Positions 1 through 8,162 of a stretch of DNA of 33,805 nt are shown here, piece by piece (within the stretch, counting starts at the first letter, position 1; the number at the start of each line of letters is the position of its first letter). Under the pieces are notes generated by a model, which saw nothing but the letters and a program-made list of their open reading frames with translations, searched no databases and was not told the origin of the DNA. Position numbers and translations under genes: made by a program. The stretch comes from JANXSS01 sp025356535 (GTDB taxonomy: Bacteria > Pseudomonadota > Gammaproteobacteria > Burkholderiales > Burkholderiaceae_D), in contig JAYUMU010000122.1 in NCBI GenBank assembly GCA_043762325.1, positions 1 through 33,805 of the forward strand. Reading direction: 5' to 3'.

Positions 1-361
1 TGGTGGAGGCGGCGGGAATCGAACCCGCGTCCAGAAGTACTCTACAGACAGTTCTACATACTTAGTGCTGTCATTTGATTTGATCCGGCCGACGCGGACG
101 CACACGCTGCGGCAAGACGAGTCACCTTGGATTTAACGCTGGCCAAGTGACCCGGCTTTGCGCGATTCCCTGTATATGACTCTACTGCTGTTGCCAGCCC
201 ACCCCAGGGAAGAAGTGGTGTAGAGCTAACCGGTTATTAAGCGGCTAGTGCGTACGAGTTATCGTTTGCAGTTAAGTTTTTTCTGGTTGTATTTACGAGG
301 TAGCCAGCCCTCGGTATGCCCTGCGCTGCTTTGCAACCCCTGTCGAAACCAGGTCGCCCCC
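1..361 (-). ncRNA. ssrA: tmRNA (transfer-messenger RNA)
   Basis: Rescues stalled ribosomes by trans-translation together with SmpB, tagging the unfinished protein for proteolysis. The 3' end is complete: bases 1-3 read CCA on the minus strand, preceded by discriminator A and the acceptor strand CGCCTCC (11-5). This pairs over 7 bp, with one G-U, with the 5' end GGGGGCG (361-355). A T-arm with GGTTCGATTCC lies at about 15-30. The resume codon is GCA at 269-267 and the tag reading frame is ANDNSYALAA, followed by two stop codons TAA TAA (239-234). The length of 361 nt is close to the 363 nt of E. coli. The DALAA-like ending YALAA is the expected ClpXP signal. The gene is one-piece, not the permuted two-piece form of some other betaproteobacteria and alphaproteobacteria. 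Its terminator would lie outside the window. Confidence 0.97.
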
Positions 362-369
362 CGGGTTTC

Positions 370-375
370 ATTGTA
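370..375 (-). promoter_or_regulatory. candidate -10 element of ssrA
   Basis: The minus strand reads TACAAT at 375-370, ending 9 nt before the mature tmRNA 5' end at 361, a position fitting a sigma70 -10 box that starts transcription at or near the mature end. No convincing -35 hexamer is present 16-18 bp further upstream, so the call rests on the -10 and its position. Confidence 0.45.
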
Positions 376-469
376 GCGCAATTGGGGGCCGATGCACGGT
401 GTCTGTGACGAACAGGCGTTGTCGCCGCCTCTTGAGCCCTGCAGCCCGGCAGCCCGCAGCCTTGCGCTT

Positions 470-1213
470 TCACGCTTCCGATTCGGGGTCCGCCCGCGCC
501 GCGACCTGCTTTGCCATGCGGGTCAGCAGGGCATCCCGCTTTGCCGCACCCTTGGTTGCCAGGATGGCGCGCAACAAGGTCTGATAACCCGTGGCAAGGT
601 CGGTCGGCAGCTTCAGTATGTCCATCTGCAAACTCAGCAGCTGCTCTTCCTTGGCTTTCGCCATGCTTGCCACGCTGCCTTGGAAATGTACGTTAACCGA
701 GGTTTTTACGAAAGATTGCCAGCCCGTAGCCTGGGATAGCGCGGCGTCTTGGTGTGCGACGGCCGTGCGCACGTTCGCCTCGAGCATTTTCAACAGCGCG
801 CTTTGTCGCGCCGGGTTGGCGGCCCGCAGCGTGTTGTCGAGCAGTCGCCGGTAGCGGCTTGCCTCTGCAGCGGGCAGGGCCGGCAGGGTGGCCCGAATGG
901 AGTCTTCCAGCAATTTGCCGGCGTCGCTGCTGTCGACGTCCATCGGTTCCTGGGGGCTGCCGTCGACCGGGTTTTGCACTATCCTCGATGGCATCAGCGA
1001 TGCTGGCGAATAGGCAAAGCGTGCAGGATTGGTTTCGCTGCGCTTGGTCAGCGGCAAAAAACCCAGACGTGCCAGAACACGCGACTTGACGGGACGCGCA
1101 TCGGCCGGCGCCGGTGCTGTCGGCTGTCCTGCCGCAGACGTCGACGCGGTTTCGTCCGCTGCTGGCGTCGCCCTGGGTAGACCCGGTCGCGACGGGAAAA
1201 TGCGGTTGACCAT
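470..1213 (-). CDS. hypothetical protein, 247 aa, disordered N-terminus and helical C-terminal half
   Basis: I do not recognise this family. The reading frame looks truly coding: third codon positions are strongly G/C, as in neighbouring genes, and it is the longest frame in the region. Residues 1-110 are rich in Pro, Ala, Ser and Thr with no hydrophobic segment, so the protein is predicted cytoplasmic or exported by a signal-peptide-independent route. Residues about 115-245 look mostly alpha-helical with heptad-like Leu/Ala spacing (for example LLSLQMDILKLP near 195-206). The upstream Shine-Dalgarno is weak (GAAAG about 7 nt before ATG 1213). It lies between gph (225 nt upstream) and ssrA (108 nt downstream), all on the same strand. 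Phasin-like or effector-like roles can be imagined but nothing in the sequence proves them. Confidence 0.6.
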   Translation of the reverse strand: MVNRIFPSRPGLPRATPAADETASTSAAGQPTAPAPADARPVKSRVLARLGFLPLTKRSETNPARFAYSPASLMPSRIVQNPVDGSPQEPMDVDSSDAGKLLEDSIRATLPALPAAEASRYRRLLDNTLRAANPARQSALLKMLEANVRTAVAHQDAALSQATGWQSFVKTSVNVHFQGSVASMAKAKEEQLLSLQMDILKLPTDLATGYQTLLRAILATKGAAKRDALLTRMAKQVAARADPESEA

Positions 1214-1438
1214 CTGCTACTTTCGGAAATCAATTGGCCGCGCGAACGGTACCCGGGTAGAGCGCTATCGATACCCTCTGGCTGGATCGCCCGATCGCCA
1301 CGTATGGCGGGACAGGATTAACTGAGGGAATTCAACGTAACCTTGCGAAAAGTCATTAATTTCCTTAGACAATACGCAGTACGTTGTTCCACATCAATTC
1401 AAAAATTGCTCTCTTGCCAGAGTGAAAGATGCCAGTGG

Positions 1439-2176
1439 CTAGGATGCGATGTCGAGGATATCGAGCCGGGAAAGGATGTCCAGCGGCTGCCCGAGCAACA
1501 TGTCGGCGCCCCAGGATTGTGGTTGTGTGGCGCCGCAATAGCCCCACGCGGCAGCCACCGTGACCATGCCAGCGGCGCGGCCTGCTTCGATGTCGCGCAG
1601 GTCGTCGCCGACGTACCAGCAATAATTTTCCGGAATGCGCAGGCGGCGTGCAGCCTCCAGCAACGGCGCCGGATGGGGCTTTGCATGCGCCGTCGTGTCG
1701 CCGGAGATGACGCAGCCGGCATGTTGCAGGCCGATCAGCGGCACCAGGCGATCGGTCAGGCGTGCCGCCTTGTTGGTAACGATGCCCCACGCGATACCGC
1801 GCTTGGCCAGTGCGTCGAGAAGGTCGACGACACCGGTAAAAAGTGTCGACTGCGCAGCGATCGACGTCGTGTAGTTTTCCAGGAACGCAATGCGCAGGGA
1901 TTCATACTGCGGATCGTCCGCGCTCATGCCGAAGGCTGCGCCGATCAGGCCGCGCGCGCCCGCAGAAGCGACCGGACGCAGCAGTGAATAAGCAACAGCC
2001 GGCAGGCCACGATCGGTGCGCAGCCGATTGACCGCGGCTGCAAGATCTGGCGCAGTATCGGCAAGCGTGCCGTCGAGATCGAAGAGGATCGCCCGAGGCG
2101 TCCGGTGCAGCGCGGTTGCTGTTGCAGCGCCTGCGGGGACGGTCGGCACCGCCTCAAGCGCCACGGCGGGCAGCAA
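1439..2176 (-). CDS. gph: phosphoglycolate phosphatase-like HAD hydrolase
   Basis: Haloacid dehalogenase superfamily phosphatase, expected to dephosphorylate 2-phosphoglycolate formed during DNA repair. All four HAD motifs are visible: motif I DLDGTLADT (nucleophile and acid/base Asp), motif II VTNK, the motif III Lys in KPHPAP, and motif IV GDDLRDIEAG. Cap residues lie between motifs I and II, as in subfamily IA. The frame overlaps the 3' end of ubiG by 23 nt and is probably translationally coupled to it. No ATG precedes motif I. Candidate starts are TTG 2176, GTG 2164 and GTG 2149, none with a good Shine-Dalgarno, so the exact N-terminus is uncertain; from TTG the protein is 245 aa. The ompA-ubiG-gph order is typical of Burkholderiales. 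In some of these organisms the protein is annotated MupP-like, so the physiological substrate is not settled by sequence. Confidence 0.88.
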   Translation of the reverse strand: MLPAVALEAVPTVPAGAATATALHRTPRAILFDLDGTLADTAPDLAAAVNRLRTDRGLPAVAYSLLRPVASAGARGLIGAAFGMSADDPQYESLRIAFLENYTTSIAAQSTLFTGVVDLLDALAKRGIAWGIVTNKAARLTDRLVPLIGLQHAGCVISGDTTAHAKPHPAPLLEAARRLRIPENYCWYVGDDLRDIEAGRAAGMVTVAAAWGYCGATQPQSWGADMLLGQPLDILSRLDILDIAS

Positions 2177-2849
2177 TCATGTAGTTTACGCTGGTGTCCT
2201 GGTTGAGCGAATAGACACGCGTGATCGGGTTGTAGGTCATCCCGCGCATGCCATCGAGGTCCAGTCCGGCGTTGCGGATGAATTGTCCGAGTTCGGCTGG
2301 CTGGATGAATTTTGCAAAATCGTGCGTGCCACGCGGCAGCAGGCGCAACAGATATTCGGCGCCGATGATGGCAAACAGGTACGACTTCGGATTGCGGTTG
2401 ATCGTCGAGAAAAAAACATGGCCGCCCGGCTTTACCAATTGCGCACAGGCCCGCACGATGGCGGCGGGATCGGGCACGTGTTCCAGCATTTCCATGCAGG
2501 TCACGACATCGAAGCTGCCCGGTTCGCGCAGCGCCATGTCTTCGGCGGCGATCTTTTCATAGCGCACCGTCACACCCGACTCGAGGCCGTGCAGATCGGC
2601 CACCTTAAGAGCCTTGTCGGAGAGGTCGATGCCGGTTGCCTGCGCCCCCTTGCGCGCCATTGCCTCGGTGAGGATGCCGCCGCCGCAGCCGATGTCGATT
2701 ACCCGCTTGCCGGCCAGCGGCACCCTGGCGTTGATCCATTCGAGACGCAGCGGATTGATTTCATGCAGGGGCCGAAACTCCGAGGTCGGATCCCACCAGC
2801 GATGGGCAAGGTCGCTGAACTTCTGTAATTCCATTGGATCGGCATTCAT
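2154..2849 (-). CDS. ubiG: ubiquinone biosynthesis O-methyltransferase
   Basis: SAM-dependent methyltransferase performing both O-methylation steps of ubiquinone synthesis. The class I Rossmann SAM site is clear: motif I VIDIGCGGGILTEAMA, an acidic strand-2 motif (GIDLSDKAL), and the post-motif region VTCMEMLEHVPDP, followed by KPGGHVFFSTINRN, all characteristic of UbiG. The start at ATG 2849 is preferred over an ATG seven codons upstream because GGAG lies 5-6 nt before it; this gives 231 aa, beginning MNADPMELQKFSDLAHRWWD as in the family. It is transcribed with gph, whose frame begins inside its last codons. An intrinsic terminator separates it from ompA upstream, so its promoter must lie in the short 2850-2921 interval or read-through must occur. 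Confidence 0.96.
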   Translation of the reverse strand: MNADPMELQKFSDLAHRWWDPTSEFRPLHEINPLRLEWINARVPLAGKRVIDIGCGGGILTEAMARKGAQATGIDLSDKALKVADLHGLESGVTVRYEKIAAEDMALREPGSFDVVTCMEMLEHVPDPAAIVRACAQLVKPGGHVFFSTINRNPKSYLFAIIGAEYLLRLLPRGTHDFAKFIQPAELGQFIRNAGLDLDGMRGMTYNPITRVYSLNQDTSVNYMIAARRGA

Positions 2850-2921
2850 GATCACTCCATCAGATGGCAAAAAGTGATTCTAACGAGCTTTGCAACATCG
2901 CGTTGTCACAGCGGACGGGCC

Positions 2922-2947
2922 AAAAAAAACCCCGCCGAAGCGGGGTT
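2922..2947 (-). terminator. intrinsic terminator of ompA
   Basis: On the minus strand a perfect stem ACCCCGC / GCGGGGT closes a UUCG tetraloop (core 2945-2930) and is followed at once by a run of eight U (2929-2922). It begins about 20 nt after the ompA stop codon. Confidence 0.93.
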
Positions 2948-2965
2948 GTGTCGTGCTGGAACGAA

Positions 2966-3610
2966 TTAACGATTGCGGGTTCCGACGACTTCGATTTCTA
3001 CGCGACGATTCTTGGCACGGCCAGCGGCGCTCTTATTGTCGGCAACAGGCTGCTTCTCGCCCTTGCCTTCAGTGTAGACGCGATTGGCTTCGATACCCTT
3101 GGAAACCAGGTAGCCCTTGACTGCTTCGGCACGGCGCACCGACAGTTTCTGGTTGTACGCATCGGTGCCGACTGAATCGGTGTGACCGACGGCGATGATG
3201 ACTTCCAGATTCATGCCTTGCAGTTTCGATGCGAGGTCGTCGAGCTTTGCTTTGCCTTCTGGCTTCAGTACCGACTTGTCGAAGTCGAAGAATGCATCAG
3301 CAGCGAAGGTGACCTTCTCGGAAACCGGGGCAGGTGGCGGCGGTGGTGGTGGCGCTGGGGTTGGTGCAGGTGCAGCAACGACTGGCGCTGGTGCCGGCTT
3401 CGCGATTTCGCCGTCGCAACCTGGCACTGCGTCCGCAGGCGTCCAGTAACCAGTGCGCCAGCACAGGCCGAACGGATCGCGAACGATCACGCCACGGCTG
3501 TCTTGCACATACGCGCTGGTTGGTGTCTTGGCCTGAATGTTTTCTTGCGCTGATGCTGAAATCGAAACGACTGCGGTCGCAGCGAAGACGAGTTTTCCTA
3601 ATTTATTCAT
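2966..3610 (-). CDS. ompA: OmpA-family outer-membrane/peptidoglycan-binding protein
   Basis: Envelope protein tethering the outer membrane to peptidoglycan. Start ATG 3610 follows GAGGAG with 4-nt spacing, giving 214 aa. Residues 1-21 form a Sec signal peptide (cleavage near SASA|Q). Residues 30-68 hold a short conserved segment with two cysteines (C50, C65) that may form a disulfide. Residues 71-97 are a Pro/Ala linker including a run of seven prolines. Residues 99-210 are the OmpA C-terminal domain (PF00691), with the diaminopimelate-binding Asp145 and Arg160 in GHTDSVGT...LSVRRA, spaced 15 residues as in E. coli OmpA D271/R286. There is no N-terminal 8-strand barrel, so this is the short periplasmic type common in Burkholderiales. 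It has its own terminator, and its upstream region faces gyrA. Confidence 0.95.
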   Translation of the reverse strand: MNKLGKLVFAATAVVSISASAQENIQAKTPTSAYVQDSRGVIVRDPFGLCWRTGYWTPADAVPGCDGEIAKPAPAPVVAAPAPTPAPPPPPPPAPVSEKVTFAADAFFDFDKSVLKPEGKAKLDDLASKLQGMNLEVIIAVGHTDSVGTDAYNQKLSVRRAEAVKGYLVSKGIEANRVYTEGKGEKQPVADNKSAAGRAKNRRVEIEVVGTRNR

Positions 3611-4338
3611 GTTTCTCCTCTCGGGTGAGATATCCGCAGATGAACTGCGCAACAAATAAGTGACATCAAAGATTGATAGTACCACGTGGTCGAAACATCA
3701 CATGCAACAAACTTGTCTCCATGCAATGGCCTAACTTAGCTCCATTTTGCCACAGCGCGTGCAGGCAACGAAGGTTGTCAAATCGCTCAACCGACGATTT
3801 TCGCGCTTTGTAGTGTTTTCGCAACGAAAGACGGCGTAAAGCTCAATTCCTGAAACCCCGCAAGTCTAGATTGCATCGCAACATCAATCGCCTTTTGCCG
3901 ATAAAAATACTTTTAAGCAATAGTTCACGGAAAAGTCGACTCAGATTGCTGCAAAAAGCGCGAGGCTCCGGGTTTTTCTGCAGCCAATGTTGACCAGGAC
4001 CGTATCGCCTCTGCTAAAAACCCAAAAAGTTTCCGGGAGTTATCATATCCAGGGTCAAATTGGCAAGCGTTTTTCAGCGGCCGCATGCTTTTGAGTACGC
4101 TGCGGACTTTTCCGAAGCAGGACATTGTAGTTTTCAGGCATGGACTATCGCGCTGCAGCACGTATTTTGTCGCGTCGAGCATGCGAGCTTCCCGACGTTC
4201 CGCATGGCCGCGAGAAATGGCGAAAGCATCGAAAATGCACGCTTCGCATGATAAAATCGCGTGTTGCAGCGCATTCAGGCGCATGCATGTCATCGCATGA
4301 CGTCAAGCTAACCAAGTCTAAGATCGGTCGTCTCGTAA
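3611..4338. other. 728-bp divergent intergenic region between ompA and gyrA
   Basis: No convincing gene is seen. The region is visibly richer in A/T than its surroundings, especially 3721-4060. It must carry the divergent ompA and gyrA promoters. Notable parts: the 10-bp perfect palindrome ACCACGTGGT at 3681-3690, 71 nt upstream of the ompA start; an inverted repeat at 3946-3987 (TTGCTGCAAAAA against TTTTTcTGCAGCCAA) with no U-tract beyond it; and a TAAAAT -10 candidate at 4252. A 122-codon frame on the minus strand (4293-3925) has poor codon bias and no Shine-Dalgarno, and I do not call it. An unannotated small RNA is possible. Confidence 0.6.
4229..4257 (+). promoter_or_regulatory. candidate sigma70 promoter of the gyrA supraoperon
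   Basis: TCGAAA (4229-4234, 4 of 6 matches to TTGACA), a 17-bp spacer, then TAAAAT (4252-4257, 5 of 6 matches to TATAAT). The predicted start near 4264 leaves a leader of about 75 nt. It was found by eye and no alternative was excluded. Confidence 0.4.
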
Positions 4339-7050
4339 ATGGATCAATTTGCCAAAGAAACAATTCCCATCTCGCTAGAAGAAGAGATGCGCAAGAGCTA
4401 TCTCGACTATGCGATGAGCGTCATCGTCGGTCGGGCCTTGCCGGATGTGCGCGATGGCTTGAAGCCGGTGCACCGGCGGGTGCTGTTTGCGATGCACGAG
4501 ATGAACAATGTCTGGAACCGGCCTTACGTGAAATGCGCGCGTGTCGTCGGCGAAGTCATGGGCAAGTACCATCCGCACGGCGATCAGTCGATCTACGACA
4601 CGCTGGTGCGCATGGCGCAGGATTTTTCGCTGCGCTACACGCTGGTCGACGGCCAGGGCAATTTCGGCTCGGTCGACGGTGACAATGCCGCCGCCATGCG
4701 CTACACCGAGTGCCGCCTCGACAAGATCGCCGGCGAGATCCTGGCCGATATCGAGAAGGAAACAGTCGACTTCGTGCCGAACTACGACGGCAAGGAAAAA
4801 GAGCCGTCGGTGCTGCCGACCCGCATTCCCAACCTGCTGATCAACGGCTCGTCCGGCATTGCGGTCGGGATGGCCACCAACATACCGCCGCACAATCTGA
4901 CCGAAGTCGTCAACGGCGCGCTGCACGTGCTGCGCAATCCGCAGTGCACCATCGACGACCTGATCGAGATCATTCCGGCGCCGGACTTTCCGACTGCCGG
5001 CATCATCTACGGCATCACCGGCGTGCGCGATGGCTATCGCACCGGGCGCGGGCGCATCGTCATGCGCGCCAAGACGCATTTCGAGGAATACGGCAAGGAA
5101 GGACGCACTGCGATCATCGTCGACGAGCTGCCGTACCAGGTCAACAAGAAGTCGCTCTTGGAACGCATTGCCGAGCTGGTGCGCGACAAGAAGCTCGAAG
5201 GCATCTCCGACATCCGCGACGAGTCCGACAAGTCCGGCATGCGCGTCGTCATTGAATTGAAGCGCAACGAAGTGCCGGAAGTCGTGCTCAACAACCTGTA
5301 CAAGCAGACCACGCTGCAGGACACCTTCGGCATGAACATGGTGGCGCTGGTCGACGGCCAGCCGAAGCTGCTGAACCTGAAGCAGATGCTCGAATGCTTC
5401 CTGTCGCACCGGCGCGAGGTGGTAACGCGGCGCACAGTCTTCGAGCTGCGCAAGGCACGCGAGCGCGGCCACGTGCTCGAAGGCCTGGCCGTTGCGCTGG
5501 CCAACATCGACGATTTCATCGCCATCATCCGCGCCGCACCGACGCCGCCGGTCGCAAAGCTCGAGCTGATGGGCCGCTCGTGGGATTCGTCGGTGGTGCG
5601 CGACATGCTGGCGCGTACCGGGGCGGAGAGCACCGGCGGCATCGAAGCCTTCCGTCCTGCCAACCTGCCCAAGCACTACGGCATCCAGGCCGATGGTCTC
5701 TACAAGCTCTCCGACGACCAGGCGCAGGAAATCCTGCAGATGCGCCTGCAACGCCTGACCGGTCTCGAGCAGGACAAGATCGTCAATGAGTACCGCGACG
5801 TCATGGCACAGATCGCCGACCTGCTCGACATCCTCTCCAAGCCCGAGCGCGTGACCGTCATCATCACCGACGAGATGGTCGCCATCATGAATGAATACGG
5901 CGAGGGCGCGAAAGACGTGCGGCGCTCGCAGATCGACTTGCATCCGACGGATCTGGGCACCGAAGACCTGATCACGCCGCAGGACATGGTGGTGACCCTG
6001 TCGCACACCGGCTACATGAAGTCGCAGCCGGTGTCGGAGTACCGGGCGCAAAAGCGCGGCGGACGGGGCAAGCAGGCAATGGCGACCAAGGAAGACGACT
6101 GGATAGACCAGCTGTTCCTGGCCAATACGCATGATTACATTTTGTGCTTTTCCAACCGCGGCCGGCTGTACTGGCTGAAGGTGTGGGAAGTGCCGCAGGG
6201 TTCGCGCAATTCGCGCGGCAAGCCGATCGTCAACATGTTCCCGCTGGCCGACGGCGAAAAGATCACGGTGGTGCTGCCGCTCTCCGGCGTCAACCGCACC
6301 TTCCCTGAGGATCATTACATCTTTATGGCAACGAGCCTGGGCACGGTCAAGAAAACGCCGTTGCCGGACTTCAGCAATCCGCGCAAGGCCGGCATCATCG
6401 CCGTCGACCTCGACGAGTCCGATTTCCTGATCGGCGCGGCGCTGACCGACGGCAAGCATGACGTGATGCTGTTTTCGGACTCCGGGAAAGCCGTGCGCTT
6501 CGATGAAAACGACGTGCGGCCGATGGGTCGCACCGCGCGCGGCGTGCGCGGCATGAATCTCGACGACGGCCAGCAGGTCATCGCCCTGCTGGTGGCTGAA
6601 AACGAGCAGCAGTCGGTCCTGACGGCGACCGAGAACGGCTTCGGCAAGCGCACGCCGATCACCGAATACACCCGCCACGGTCGCGGCACCAAGGGCATGA
6701 TCGCCATCCAGACCAGCGAGCGCAACGGCAAGGTGGTTGCGGCAACGCTGGTCGAGCCGAGCGACGAGATCATGCTGATCACCACCGGTGGCGTGCTGAT
6801 CCGCACCCGGGTGTCGGAAATTCGCGAGATGGGCCGTGCCACGCAAGGCGTGACGCTGATCGCCGTCGAGGACGGCACCCGCCTGAAGGGCTTGCAGCGC
6901 ATCGACGAAGCCGATGTCGAGGCAGCCATCGGGATTGCCGAGGAAGCGGCGGCCGACGCCGAAGTAGTGGCCGACATCGACGCGGCAGCCGACGAGGGCC
7001 TGGACGACGACGGTCTGGACAAGGACACGGGCGAGCCGGAGGCGCAATGA
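4339..7050 (+). CDS. gyrA: DNA gyrase subunit A
   Basis: Breakage-reunion subunit of the type IIA topoisomerase that introduces negative supercoils; partner GyrB is not in the window. It has 903 aa against 875 in E. coli. The N-terminal winged-helix/tower region (about 1-520) contains the active-site Tyr122 in AAMRYTECRL. The C-terminal beta-pinwheel repeats (about 530-860) begin with the GyrA box in the form QKRGGRG, which assigns it to gyrase rather than ParC. The tail after about residue 870 is very acidic (runs of Asp, Glu and Ala). The quinolone-resistance region reads HPHGDQSIYD, so position 83 is Gln instead of Ser/Thr while Asp87 is kept. The Shine-Dalgarno is weak. Its last four bases overlap serC (ATGA), so it heads the aromatic supraoperon. 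Confidence 0.99.
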   Translation: MDQFAKETIPISLEEEMRKSYLDYAMSVIVGRALPDVRDGLKPVHRRVLFAMHEMNNVWNRPYVKCARVVGEVMGKYHPHGDQSIYDTLVRMAQDFSLRYTLVDGQGNFGSVDGDNAAAMRYTECRLDKIAGEILADIEKETVDFVPNYDGKEKEPSVLPTRIPNLLINGSSGIAVGMATNIPPHNLTEVVNGALHVLRNPQCTIDDLIEIIPAPDFPTAGIIYGITGVRDGYRTGRGRIVMRAKTHFEEYGKEGRTAIIVDELPYQVNKKSLLERIAELVRDKKLEGISDIRDESDKSGMRVVIELKRNEVPEVVLNNLYKQTTLQDTFGMNMVALVDGQPKLLNLKQMLECFLSHRREVVTRRTVFELRKARERGHVLEGLAVALANIDDFIAIIRAAPTPPVAKLELMGRSWDSSVVRDMLARTGAESTGGIEAFRPANLPKHYGIQADGLYKLSDDQAQEILQMRLQRLTGLEQDKIVNEYRDVMAQIADLLDILSKPERVTVIITDEMVAIMNEYGEGAKDVRRSQIDLHPTDLGTEDLITPQDMVVTLSHTGYMKSQPVSEYRAQKRGGRGKQAMATKEDDWIDQLFLANTHDYILCFSNRGRLYWLKVWEVPQGSRNSRGKPIVNMFPLADGEKITVVLPLSGVNRTFPEDHYIFMATSLGTVKKTPLPDFSNPRKAGIIAVDLDESDFLIGAALTDGKHDVMLFSDSGKAVRFDENDVRPMGRTARGVRGMNLDDGQQVIALLVAENEQQSVLTATENGFGKRTPITEYTRHGRGTKGMIAIQTSERNGKVVAATLVEPSDEIMLITTGGVLIRTRVSEIREMGRATQGVTLIAVEDGTRLKGLQRIDEADVEAAIGIAEEAAADAEVVADIDAAADEGLDDDGLDKDTGEPEAQ

Positions 7051-8162
7051 CCCGGGTCTTCAACTTTTCGGCCGGGCCGGCAGTCATGCCCGACGAAGTG
7101 TTGCAGCAGGCCGCAGCCGAGATGCTCGACTGGCATGGCAGTGGCATGTCGGTCATGGAAATGAGTCATCGCGGCCGCGAGTTCATGTCTATCATCGATG
7201 CGGCACGCGCTGACCTGCGCGAACTGCTGGCGGTGCCGCCCGAATACAAGATCCTTTTCTTGCAGGGCGGCGGCCTGGGTGAAAACGCCATCGTGCCGCT
7301 GAACCTGCTCGGGCGCGCGGCGCCGGCAGACGGCCACGCGCCGACCGTCGACTTCATCGAGACCGGTTCCTGGTCGGTCAAGTCCGCCGTCGAGGCAAAA
7401 CGCTATGCCAACGTGCATGTGGCAGCCACGTCGGCCGGCAACCGCTTTACCGGCATCCCGGCGCGCGACACCTGGAAACTGTCGGCCGCACCTGCCTACG
7501 TACACGTCTGCACCAACGAAACCATCGACGGCATCGAATACCAGTTCGTGCCGGAGATCGGTGGCGACACCAACGGCGCGCCGCTGGTGGCCGACATGTC
7601 CTCGCACATTCTGTCGCGGGTCGTCGACGTGAGCCGTTATGGCGTCATTTTTGCCGGCGCGCAAAAGAACATCGGGCCGGCGGGTCTCACGCTGGTGATC
7701 GTGCATGAAGACCTGCTCGGGCATGCCCTGCCGATCTGTCCGTCGGCCTTCAACTGGAAGACGGTTGCCGACAACGATTCGATGTACAACACGCCGCCGA
7801 CCTATGCGATCTACATTGCCGGGCTGGTGTTCCAGTGGTTGAAGCGCCAGGGTGGCGTCGCTGCCATGGAGCAGCGCAACATCGCCAAGGCGAACCTGCT
7901 CTATGATTACCTGGATCGCTCGGCTTTCTATGAAAACCGCATCGATCCACAGTGCCGCTCGCGCATGAACATACCGTTTTTTCTCGCTGACGAATCGCGC
8001 AACGACGCATTCCTGGCCGGCGCCAGGGAGCATCGCCTGTTGCAGATCAAGGGGCATAAATCGGTCGGCGGCATGCGTGCCTCGATCTACAACGCCATGC
8101 CGATCGCCGGCGTGCAGGCACTGGTTGATTACATGCAGGAATTCGAAAGGGTGCAAGGATGA
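7047..8162 (+). CDS. serC: phosphoserine aminotransferase
   Basis: PLP enzyme converting 3-phosphohydroxypyruvate and glutamate to phosphoserine, and acting in pyridoxine synthesis through 4-phosphohydroxythreonine. It has 371 aa and is a class V aminotransferase: NFSAGPAVMP at the N-terminus, phosphate-binding FLQGGGLGENA (71-81), Schiff-base Lys207 in GAQKNIGPAGLT, and the C-terminal KGHKSVGGMRASIYNA substrate-binding segment. The start ATG overlaps the gyrA stop by 4 nt and the stop overlaps the pheA start by 4 nt, so translation is probably coupled on both sides. SerC next to pheA/hisC/aroA is the well-known conserved order in beta- and gammaproteobacteria. Confidence 0.98.
   Translation: MTRVFNFSAGPAVMPDEVLQQAAAEMLDWHGSGMSVMEMSHRGREFMSIIDAARADLRELLAVPPEYKILFLQGGGLGENAIVPLNLLGRAAPADGHAPTVDFIETGSWSVKSAVEAKRYANVHVAATSAGNRFTGIPARDTWKLSAAPAYVHVCTNETIDGIEYQFVPEIGGDTNGAPLVADMSSHILSRVVDVSRYGVIFAGAQKNIGPAGLTLVIVHEDLLGHALPICPSAFNWKTVADNDSMYNTPPTYAIYIAGLVFQWLKRQGGVAAMEQRNIAKANLLYDYLDRSAFYENRIDPQCRSRMNIPFFLADESRNDAFLAGAREHRLLQIKGHKSVGGMRASIYNAMPIAGVQALVDYMQEFERVQG

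Noticed and set aside
1..361. Genomic island integrated at ssrA
   Set aside because: ssrA 3' ends are common integration sites, but that end is base 1, so any island would lie outside the window. Nothing on the right side looks like an integrase or att repeat.
749..1180. Plus-strand frame opposite the unknown protein at 470-1213
   Set aside because: Shorter, with Cys/Arg/Gly-rich shadow composition; the minus-strand frame has the better coding bias.
1214..1438. hrpII-type box (TTCG-N16-TTCG) before the unknown gene
   Set aside because: I looked for it because of the effector-like N-terminus; no correctly spaced pair of TTCG is present.
3925..4293. 122-codon minus-strand frame in the ompA-gyrA gap
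   Set aside because: No codon bias, no Shine-Dalgarno, no recognisable domain; kept only as part of the gap description.
4375..7047. 890-codon open frame antisense to gyrA
   Set aside because: It mirrors the gyrA codons; long antisense frames are expected in GC-rich genes with strong third-position bias. It has no start signal, no recognisable domain, and a residue composition (His, Asp, Arg, Gln rich) typical of such shadows.
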